Origin: Chloroflexota bacterium
Lineage (GTDB): Bacteria > Chloroflexota > Anaerolineae > J036 > Brachytrichaceae
Direction of reading: 5' to 3'
Assembly: GCA_023382055.1 (NCBI GenBank)
Contig: JAMCQN010000053.1
Span: 1-48,389, forward strand
Length of the DNA stretch: 48,389 bases
Below, piece after piece: positions 42,160 to 48,389 of the stretch (positions are counted from its first letter, which is position 1; every line of letters begins with the position of its first letter). A program made the position numbers and the translations under genes. Below the pieces are notes generated by a model. That model ran no database searches and was not told the DNA's origin. It saw only the letters and a list, made by a program, of their open reading frames with translations.

Positions 42160-42944
42160 CCACAACCATCGCACTGGCCGGTAAAGGCGGGGTCGGCAAG
42201 TCCACCATCGCGACGATGGTGATCAAGTACCTTGTGCAGACACAATCGGGCGCCATCCTGGCGATTGACGCCGACCCCAGCAGCAATCTGCATATGCTGC
42301 TGGGCCTGCAACTGGAATGGACCGTCGGTGATATTCGTGAAGGCATGTTGGATCAGATCAAGCAATCGTTGACGGCTGGCGGCGCGGCAATGGGCGCTTT
42401 GTCAGGCGGCGTCACCAAACGCGACTACCTGGACTATCAGATACGCTCCTCACTCGCCGAAGGTTCCCACTGTGATCTGATCGCAATGGGTCGTACCGAA
42501 GGCACTGGCTGCTATTGCGCAGTAAACCACAATTTGCGCGAGGTAGTGGACAGCATCAGCAAAAACTATCGTTACGTGGTCATAGACAATGAGGCAGGCA
42601 TGGAGCATCTCAGCCGCCGCACCACGCGCGATGTGCAAGTGCTGCTGGTTGTCACCGATCCGACGCAACGGGGTATCGTTGCCGCCGAACGCATCGCCGG
42701 TTTCCGTCACGAGCTTGACATCAACATCAAGCGCGCTTATCTGATCGTCAATGATCTGAACGGAGAAATGATCCCGGCCCCGCTCCAGGCGCGGATTGAT
42801 GCTCTGGATATCCCATTGCTGGGCGTCGTGCCTCACAATGATCGATTGGCGGAATTCGAGTTCAACGGTCGGCCCCTGGTTGAACTGGGTGACGAGTCGC
42901 CGGTCTACCAGGCAGTGGCGACCATGATGCAGCAGATTCTCTAG
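42156..42944 (+). CDS. cooC: CooC/AcsF-type nickel-insertion ATPase, second copy
   Basis: This is also 262 residues, with Walker A LAGKGGVGKSTIATMVI, DADPSSNLHMLLG, the CxC motif GTGCYCAVNH near residue 113 and switch II DNEAGMEHLSRRTTRDVQ. Its sequence is clearly diverged from the neighbouring copy, so the pair is not a recent duplication. The extra KRDYLDYQIRSSLAEGSHCDLIAMGRTEGTG region matches the AcsF/CooC group. One copy may serve the CODH C-cluster and the other the AcsB A-cluster; which is which cannot be read. It is the last gene of the operon. Confidence 0.92.
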   Translation: MTTTIALAGKGGVGKSTIATMVIKYLVQTQSGAILAIDADPSSNLHMLLGLQLEWTVGDIREGMLDQIKQSLTAGGAAMGALSGGVTKRDYLDYQIRSSLAEGSHCDLIAMGRTEGTGCYCAVNHNLREVVDSISKNYRYVVIDNEAGMEHLSRRTTRDVQVLLVVTDPTQRGIVAAERIAGFRHELDINIKRAYLIVNDLNGEMIPAPLQARIDALDIPLLGVVPHNDRLAEFEFNGRPLVELGDESPVYQAVATMMQQIL

Positions 42945-43037
42945 GCGTTGGCCTGCAGCCCACTTGCCGACGTTCAGGCAAACACCCTCTGACTCGATCC
43001 CTGCTATACCGAAAGAGCAGCGCTGCCGGAGAGCGTC

Positions 43038-43074
43038 GCGGACGGTTCCGTTCTACGGAACGGAATCGTCCCGC
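43038..43074. terminator. Hairpin between convergent acs operon and fhs
   Basis: A core stem GTTCCGT-TCT-ACGGAAC (43045-43061) is extended by GCGGACG pairing with CGTCCCGC with small bulges. It lies in the 159-bp convergent gap, so a bidirectional terminator is likely. No clear T tract follows on either strand. Confidence 0.45.
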
Positions 43075-43103
43075 ACGGCTTCATCCAGCACCCGTAACTG
43101 AAG

Positions 43104-44867
43104 TTAGAACAATCCGACGACTTTGCCGTCCACCAGATCCACATTCTCGAATGCGGGATGGCTGCCCAGACCGGGCATGGTGCGCATCTCGCCACACAGG
43201 GGGTACAGGAATCCCGCGCCAATGGACGCCCGAACGTCGCGCACGGGCAGCGTATAACCTGTCGGCGCGCCGAACAGCTTGGGGTCGTGCGACAGGCTCA
43301 GGTGCGTCTTGGCCATGCAGATGGGCAATGAAGCCCAACCCAGTTTCGTGAACAGCTTGATCTTTTGCTCGGCCTCGGCCAGATATTCCACGCGCTGGGC
43401 GCCATAAAGCTCGCATGCGATGGTCTCGATCTTCTCCTTGATGGAAGCGTTATCGGGGTACAGCATCCTGAAGTTCTTGGGTTGTTCACAGGCTTGCGCG
43501 ACCGCTTCCGCCAACTCAGCGCCGCCCTCGCCGCCCCTGGCCCATACCCTGGACGAGTACGCGCCCAGTGCGCCTGCTGCGATGGCTTTCTCGCGAATCA
43601 GTTCGGTCTCGGCGGGCGTGTCGGTGTCGAAGTGGTTGATCGCCACCACGACGGGCACGCCGAACTTGCGCGCGTTCTGAACCTGCTTCACCAAATTCGC
43701 GCAGCCCTTCTCCAGCGCCAGCAGGTTTTCACGCGTCAGCTCAGGCGGCAACGGCTTGCCGGCGACGACACTGCCGGCGCCGCCGTGCATCTTCAGCGCC
43801 CGCACGGTGCACACCAGCACCACGCAGTCGGGGGCCAACCCGCTGGCGCGGCACTTGATGTCCATGAACTTCTCCATGCCCAGGTCGGCCCCGAATCCGC
43901 TCTCGGTCACGACGTAATCGGCCAGCTTCAGCGCGATCTGGTCGGCCACGATCGAGTTGTTGCCGTGCGCGATGTTGGCGAACGGCCCGGCATGCACGAA
44001 CACGGGCGAATGCTCCAGCGTCTGCATCAGGTTGGGCATCAGCGCATCTTTCAGCAGCACCGTCATTGCGCCGGCGACCTTCAGTTGCTCCGCTGTTATT
44101 GGCGAGCCATCTTTCGAGAACGCAACAACCATGCGCCCCAGCCGCGCCCGCAGGTCCTCCAGACTCCTGGACAGCGCCAGGATCGCCATAACCTCGGAGG
44201 CCACCGTGATGTCATAGCCGGATTGTCGCGGCACACCGTCTTCTTTCGTGCCTAACCCGATGACGATCTTGCGCAGCGAGCGATCGTTGATGTCAACCAC
44301 GCGGTTGAGCATGATCGAAGCGGGATCGATACCCAGCGCGTTGCCGTGATACAGGTGGCCGTCAATCGCCGCCGCCAGCAAATTGTGCGCCGCGCCGATG
44401 GCGTGAATGTCGCCGGTGAGATGCAGGTTGAAGTCCTCCATCGGGATCACTTGCGCGTATCCCCCGCCTGCCGCGCCGCCTTTGATCCCAAAGGTCGGCC
44501 CCATGCTCGGCTGGCGCAGACAGGTGAAGACCGACCGCCCGGTGTAATGCAGCGCCTGAGACAGGCCAATGGTCGTCACCGTTTTGCCCTCGCCGAGCGG
44601 CGTCGGGGTAATCGCCGTCACGTCTATGTACCTGCCGTTGGGCCGGTCAGCCAGACGGTCGCGCACGTTCAAATGAACTTTGGCTTTGTACTTCCCGAAG
44701 ATCTCGAGGTCATCCTCGGACAGGCCGACGCGTCGCGCAACCTCGATTATGGGTAGAATCGGCGCGGCCTGCGCGATTTCCAGATCCTTGGGTACCGGGT
44801 TCAGCTTGACTGGACCATCATAGTGACTGCTGCGAACCGTCTGCTCCGTGGTGTTTTGGTTTGACAT
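43104..44867 (-). CDS. fhs: Formate-tetrahydrofolate ligase
   Basis: The 587-residue enzyme shows ITPTPLGEGKTVTTIGLSQAL (P-loop, about 87-107), QPSMGPTFGIKGGAAGGGYAQVIPMED, the NLHLTGDIHAIGAAHNLLAA segment, and a C-terminal PICMAKTHLSLSHDP. It activates formate to 10-formyl-THF with ATP, the entry reaction of the methyl branch. Monofunctional bacterial enzymes are about 557-560 residues; here an N-terminal extension of some 30 residues is present. The start is preceded by GGGGAAC. It faces the acs operon and has its own candidate promoter and palindromic operator upstream. Confidence 0.97.
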   Translation of the reverse strand: MSNQNTTEQTVRSSHYDGPVKLNPVPKDLEIAQAAPILPIIEVARRVGLSEDDLEIFGKYKAKVHLNVRDRLADRPNGRYIDVTAITPTPLGEGKTVTTIGLSQALHYTGRSVFTCLRQPSMGPTFGIKGGAAGGGYAQVIPMEDFNLHLTGDIHAIGAAHNLLAAAIDGHLYHGNALGIDPASIMLNRVVDINDRSLRKIVIGLGTKEDGVPRQSGYDITVASEVMAILALSRSLEDLRARLGRMVVAFSKDGSPITAEQLKVAGAMTVLLKDALMPNLMQTLEHSPVFVHAGPFANIAHGNNSIVADQIALKLADYVVTESGFGADLGMEKFMDIKCRASGLAPDCVVLVCTVRALKMHGGAGSVVAGKPLPPELTRENLLALEKGCANLVKQVQNARKFGVPVVVAINHFDTDTPAETELIREKAIAAGALGAYSSRVWARGGEGGAELAEAVAQACEQPKNFRMLYPDNASIKEKIETIACELYGAQRVEYLAEAEQKIKLFTKLGWASLPICMAKTHLSLSHDPKLFGAPTGYTLPVRDVRASIGAGFLYPLCGEMRTMPGLGSHPAFENVDLVDGKVVGLF

Positions 44868-45021
44868 CTTCGTTCCCCATCATGCGGTCGTATTGTTTTT
44901 GTCCTGTGCCTTTGGCAAAGCAAGTTGATGATTGGCTTGTAAGCGTACACAGTTTCGTCACGAGTTTCCGCGCTTGCTGGCGCTAAACAGCGACGTGACC
45001 GTGTGCGCGTGCCAGGTAAAT

Positions 45022-45050
45022 AGTATGCAGCATGATTGAAAAATTGCCAA
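45022..45050 (-). promoter_or_regulatory. Promoter candidate for fhs
   Basis: On the minus strand TTGGCA (45050-45045, five of six matches to the -35 consensus) and CATACT (45027-45022, four of six matches to the -10 consensus) are separated by 17 bases. The start site would lie roughly 150 bases before the fhs ATG. The -35 box forms half of the perfect palindrome at 45043-45058. Confidence 0.45.
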
Positions 45051-45058
45051 TTGGCAAT
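45043..45058. promoter_or_regulatory. Perfect 16-bp palindrome, operator candidate
   Basis: ATTGCCAATTGGCAAT is a perfect inverted repeat without spacer in the gap between cobQ and fhs. It overlaps the predicted fhs -35 box, a typical place for a dimeric repressor to bind. No copy was noticed at the acs promoter. Confidence 0.55.
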
Positions 45059-45109
45059 GTGTGCAGCGATATCGATGGGCGCGGGGGCTGAAACAGGACG
45101 CGAAGTGTG

Positions 45110-46642
45110 TCATTGAGAAGCGCCAAGCATCCTATAAACTTCGCCAAGGTCGAGATGCCCGCGCACTGTTTCTGCAAGCCGATCGTACTCAGTGTTGCGA
45201 TCAAACCGCGCCGGAGCCGCCGCCCGCGTCCAACCTTTGCGCGCCGCCAGATTCGCCAGCAGCGCGTGGCGCAGTGCGTCGTTCTCAAACAGGCCATGAA
45301 AATAGGTTCCTGCGATCATTCCGTCCTCGCTCACCGCGCCGTCGTCATCCGCTGCAACCTCGTCGCCGCGCGCCATCACGCGTTGTAAGGGCGTGCTGCG
45401 CGCTTGCGGCAGCCCCGACGTCTGCCCCATATGGATCTCATAGCCAGCCACTTCGAGTCCATGCGCGTTTGCAAAGAGGCCCCGCCCGGCCTGGATGCTG
45501 CCGCGCGCACGTGTTGTCTGCTTTTCCGCCGCAAAAGTTGTCGTGACCGGCAGCAGGCCTAATCCCTGCACTTCAAGTTCATCCGATTCGACGCCGGACG
45601 GATCATGAATCGTCTCCCCCAGCATCTGGTAGCCGCCGCAAATCCCCAGCACCGGCACACCCGTGTGCGCCAGTTCGACGATGCGGCTTGTCAGGCCGCG
45701 CTCGCGCAAGTACTTAAGGTCGGCGGTCGTCGTTTTGGTCCCGGGCAGGATGAGCAAATCCGGCCGGCCAACATCCTCCACGCGGTCGACGAAACGCACC
45801 GCCACATCCGCTTCTGCATGCAGCGGATCGAAGTCGTCGAAGTTGCTGATGTGCGGCAGGCGTATGACTGCAACGTCAATACCGCGGGCCGATCGTGAAC
45901 CGCGATCGACTGTTTCCAGCGCGACCGAGTCCTCATCGGCGATCCGCAAATCGCGGACAAACGGAACCACGCCCAGCACGCCCACGCCGCTGCGCGCTTC
46001 CAGAATTTTCACGCCGTCGTAGAACAGTCGCGGGTCGCCGCGGAACTTGTTGACGATCAGGCCGCGCACGCGCGCGCGCTCATTTTCCTGCAACAGCCAG
46101 ATGGTGCCGAGGAGTTGCGCGAATATCCCACCGCGATCAATATCGCCCACCAGCAGCACGGGCGCCTGCGCATACTCTGCAATCGCCATATTCACGAGAT
46201 CGCCGCTCCGCAGGTTCAATTCGGCTGGGCTGCCCGCGCCCTCTATAATGATCAAATCGTATTGCGCGCGCAGCGAATCCAAAGCATGAGTCACGGTGTT
46301 CCACAATTCACTGCGCCGGCTCATGTATTCGCCCGCCGCGAGGCGCGCCCACGGTTTACCGAGCACGACGATCTGGGCGAACGAATCGGCTTCGGGTTTG
46401 ATGAGGACTGGATTCATCTCAACCGTTACGTCCACGCCCGCAGCGTCCGCTTGCATCGCCTGCGCGCGCCCGACTTCGCGTCCATCGCGCGTCGCAAAGG
46501 AGTTCAACGCCATATTCTGCGACTTAAATGGCGCCACGCGCCAGCCATCCTGTTTGAAAATACGGCAGAGCGCCGCGACCATCAGGCTCTTGCCGACTGA
46601 TGACATAGTGCCCTGTACCATAAGAACTTTTGCGCTCATCAT
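45110..46642 (-). CDS. cobQ: Cobyric acid synthase
   Basis: The 510-residue glutamine amidotransferase starts MMSAKVLMVQGTMSSVGKSLMVAALCRIF, the MinD-like ATP site, followed by PFKSQNMALNSFATRDGREVGRAQAMQA. The C-terminal GATase domain has the catalytic Cys in VPVLGICGGYQMLG and a late His in AGTYFHGLFEND. It amidates the b, d, e and g carboxylates of adenosylcobyrinate. The product is needed for the corrinoid of AcsCD. It is encoded on the same strand as cobD and cbiB; the gap to the upstream cobD-like gene is about 50 bp, so they are likely one operon. Confidence 0.95.
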   Translation of the reverse strand: MMSAKVLMVQGTMSSVGKSLMVAALCRIFKQDGWRVAPFKSQNMALNSFATRDGREVGRAQAMQADAAGVDVTVEMNPVLIKPEADSFAQIVVLGKPWARLAAGEYMSRRSELWNTVTHALDSLRAQYDLIIIEGAGSPAELNLRSGDLVNMAIAEYAQAPVLLVGDIDRGGIFAQLLGTIWLLQENERARVRGLIVNKFRGDPRLFYDGVKILEARSGVGVLGVVPFVRDLRIADEDSVALETVDRGSRSARGIDVAVIRLPHISNFDDFDPLHAEADVAVRFVDRVEDVGRPDLLILPGTKTTTADLKYLRERGLTSRIVELAHTGVPVLGICGGYQMLGETIHDPSGVESDELEVQGLGLLPVTTTFAAEKQTTRARGSIQAGRGLFANAHGLEVAGYEIHMGQTSGLPQARSTPLQRVMARGDEVAADDDGAVSEDGMIAGTYFHGLFENDALRHALLANLAARKGWTRAAAPARFDRNTEYDRLAETVRGHLDLGEVYRMLGASQ

Positions 46643-46691
46643 CTCCCCTTATCGTTCCAGATCGTCGCGCCATGACGGACGAACGGGAGTC

Positions 46692-47768
46692 TCATGATCC
46701 TTCCCGTCGCAGCGCTGCCAAGGCCGACGCCAGTTGCGCATTCTCCTCCGGCTTGCGAGTGGCGACCCGCACGAACGCCGGCAGCCCGAAGGAGCTGCAA
46801 TCCCTCAAACCCAGCCCGCGCCGCACGAGCGCAGCGCAAAAGGAGCGCGCGTCGCCGACCTCGACGAGGGAGAAGTGGACCGCTGAAGGCATGACGCGCC
46901 AGCCTCCCTGCGCAAACGCCGCCCTCAACGCCGTCGAGGCGTGGGCGATCTCCGCCAGTGTTTCCCGCAGGTAGTCCTCGTCGCGCAGCGCGGCGATGGC
47001 GGCGGCCTGGGCGAAGGCGTTCACGCTCCACGGCGGCTGGACCTTTTCAAGCGCCTCAATGACTCCGGGCGCGCCTATGGCATACCCGACGCGCAACCCG
47101 GTGAGCGCATAATCCTTTGTCATGGAGCGCAGGATGAGCAGGTTCCCGTACGCGAGCAGCCCGCGCGAATCCCACGCCCCGGCGGCGAAGCGCACGAACG
47201 CTTCGTCTAGGACAAGGAGCGAACCGGGACAGCCGCGCAGCAGCGCCTCAACCGCATCGCGCGGCAGATAAGCGCCGATCGGGTTGTTGGGGTTGCACAG
47301 GAAGATGAGGCGCGGCTGGGTTTCACGCGCCAGGCTGAGCAGCGCTTCCAGTTCCACCTCGAAGTTCCTCTCGGCGCTTGCGCGATACATGACGACCTCG
47401 CTGCCCATGATGCCCGCCGCCGCCGCATACTCCCCGAAGGTCGGCCCGACGATGAGCACGCGATCGCTGGCGCGCAGGAAGGCGACTGCGAGGTGGTAGA
47501 TCAACTCCACCGAACCGTTGCCGACAAGGACTTCCCGCGCGTCGAGGCTATGAGCCTGCGCCAGCACCTTGCGCAGCGGCGTCGCGCGCGGGTCGGGGTG
47601 CTGTCCGATGGCGACGCCGCGCAGCGCATCCCACACACGCGGGGATGGGCCGAACGGGTTGACGTTGGAGCTGAAATCGAGCAGGTTCGGCGGCCGCGTG
47701 CTGTTAAAGCCGCCGTGGGGAACCGTGGCAAGGCGTTCGATTTGCGGACGTGGGCGTATTGAGTTCAT
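46692..47768 (-). CDS. cobD: Threonine-phosphate decarboxylase-like PLP enzyme (CobD/CobC)
   Basis: The ATG at 47768 follows GGGAGG and overlaps the cbiB stop as ATGA, giving 358 residues; an earlier in-frame ATG at 48017 lies inside cbiB. The aminotransferase fold I is evident: [61 protein letters not shown] and the PLP lysine in [15 protein letters not shown]. It makes aminopropanol phosphate for the cobamide nucleotide loop. Histidinol-phosphate aminotransferases look similar, but the position between cbiB and cobQ favours cobD. Confidence 0.9.
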   Translation of the reverse strand: MNSIRPRPQIERLATVPHGGFNSTRPPNLLDFSSNVNPFGPSPRVWDALRGVAIGQHPDPRATPLRKVLAQAHSLDAREVLVGNGSVELIYHLAVAFLRASDRVLIVGPTFGEYAAAAGIMGSEVVMYRASAERNFEVELEALLSLARETQPRLIFLCNPNNPIGAYLPRDAVEALLRGCPGSLLVLDEAFVRFAAGAWDSRGLLAYGNLLILRSMTKDYALTGLRVGYAIGAPGVIEALEKVQPPWSVNAFAQAAAIAALRDEDYLRETLAEIAHASTALRAAFAQGGWRVMPSAVHFSLVEVGDARSFCAALVRRGLGLRDCSSFGLPAFVRVATRKPEENAQLASALAALRREGS

Positions 47769-48389
47769 TTTGAACCTCCCCGCCTGCGCCGCCCGAACTC
47801 TACCAGGACACTGAGCCCAAGCGCAAAGCCCAGCGCGAGTGAGACGATCCGCGCTGCGCGGTGGATGTCGGCGGGCTGGGGCGGGCGGCCGTTTTCGTTC
47901 AGGCGGTATTGCCCGACCTTTTCCAGCCGCACACCGAGTGCGCCCGCCATCGCGCTCATCGGGTGACCGGCGTTCGGGCTGGCGGTGCGCGCATGGTCGC
48001 GTTGCAGAACGTCCCACGCCCGGCGCGGGTCCGCCCCGGCCAGCCGTGAGACGGCTACGATGAGCAGCGCCGTGAGGCGCGCCGGGATCACGTTCAGCGC
48101 ATCATCAAGTCGCGCTGCAATCTTGCCCAGGTATTCGTACCGTCCGTGGTAGCCGATCATCGCATCCATTGTGTTCACAGCACGGTAGACGAATGCGCCG
48201 GGCAAACCGAAGAGCTGGTAATAAAGAAGAGGGGCGACGAAAGAATCACTCGCGTTCTCCGCCAGGGATTCTATCGCCGCCGCTGCGAGCAGGGATGCGT
48301 CCAGTTGCGAGGTGTCGCGGCTCACCAGCGCGCGCAGGTCCGAGCGCGCGGCGTCCGGCTCCTGCTTCTCCAACTCGCGCCGTACCTCC
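47765..48389 (-). CDS. cbiB: Adenosylcobinamide-phosphate synthase CbiB, 5' end beyond the window
   Basis: The reading frame is open to the right edge, so the N-terminus is missing and about 208 residues are visible. The C-terminal two thirds of CbiB are recognisable from [45 protein letters not shown] and [25 protein letters not shown], with a final hydrophobic helix near the end. This membrane protein attaches aminopropanol phosphate to cobyric acid. An internal ATG at 48373 is present but is not the natural start, because homology continues upstream. The stop overlaps the cobD-like start. Confidence 0.95.
   Translation of the reverse strand, partial: EVRRELEKQEPDAARSDLRALVSRDTSQLDASLLAAAAIESLAENASDSFVAPLLYYQLFGLPGAFVYRAVNTMDAMIGYHGRYEYLGKIAARLDDALNVIPARLTALLIVAVSRLAGADPRRAWDVLQRDHARTASPNAGHPMSAMAGALGVRLEKVGQYRLNENGRPPQPADIHRAARIVSLALGFALGLSVLVEFGRRRRGGSK

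Noticed and set aside
44868..45109. Cobalamin riboswitch near the cobamide genes
   Set aside because: No B12-box-like conserved core was recognised here; the 5' end of the cbiB-cobD-cobQ operon lies beyond the right edge and cannot be inspected.

Overview
The window reads as a contiguous piece of a G+C-rich anaerobic bacterial chromosome, most likely a Chloroflexota (Anaerolineae/Dehalococcoidia-like) lineage. That placement is an inference from the bacterial-type acsB, the style of the Wood-Ljungdahl operon and the general gene content; no rRNA or other marker is present. Nearly all of it is coding, with short intergenic gaps and frequent 4-base ATGA overlaps.

Positions 1-14063 are mixed housekeeping genes: a GH13 glycosidase cut by the left edge, a DUF92 membrane protein, murE, an AAA ATPase fused to a winged helix, an 86-residue membrane protein with a Cas4-like N-terminal motif, a class A penicillin-binding protein, then an enolase-superfamily enzyme, RNase H, a zinc alcohol dehydrogenase, an aldo/keto reductase and a URO-D-family protein. 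Heptanucleotide tandem repeats sit between murE and the ATPase gene in opposed orientations, and a second heptamer family sits at 26526-26553.

Positions 14299-42944 form one long plus-strand C1/energy-metabolism island. Its first block is a soluble HdrD-like Fe-S protein, EtfB, EtfA and a membrane HdrE-HdrD fusion resembling ETF:menaquinone oxidoreductases. A three-gene phosphorelay without any DNA-binding output follows. The third block is HdrC-HdrB-HdrA plus MvhD-MvhG-MvhA, a hydrogenase maturation protease and a cyclic-nucleotide-binding protein; together these should make a soluble flavin-based electron-bifurcating hydrogenase/heterodisulfide-reductase-like complex. After a hairpin and a promoter comes the CODH/ACS operon: an HMA-like small protein, cooS, acsB, a CBS-domain protein, acsD, acsC, acsV, acsE and two cooC-type ATPases.

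Positions 43104-48389, on the minus strand, hold formate-tetrahydrofolate ligase and cobamide biosynthesis genes (cobQ, cobD-like, cbiB). They supply the methyl branch entry and the corrinoid cofactor needed by AcsCD/AcsE. Formate dehydrogenase, FolD/FchA and methylene-THF reductase are not in the window.

Together the genes suggest an organism that runs the Wood-Ljungdahl pathway in one or both directions, with ferredoxin/H2 chemistry handled by Hdr-Mvh and a separate quinone-linked route through ETF and the HdrDE fusion. The most notable non-coding signals are a Shine-Dalgarno-sequestering nested hairpin before the URO-D gene (14071-14116), a perfect 16-bp palindrome over the putative fhs promoter (45043-45058), and the opposed heptamer arrays around the murE 3' end.
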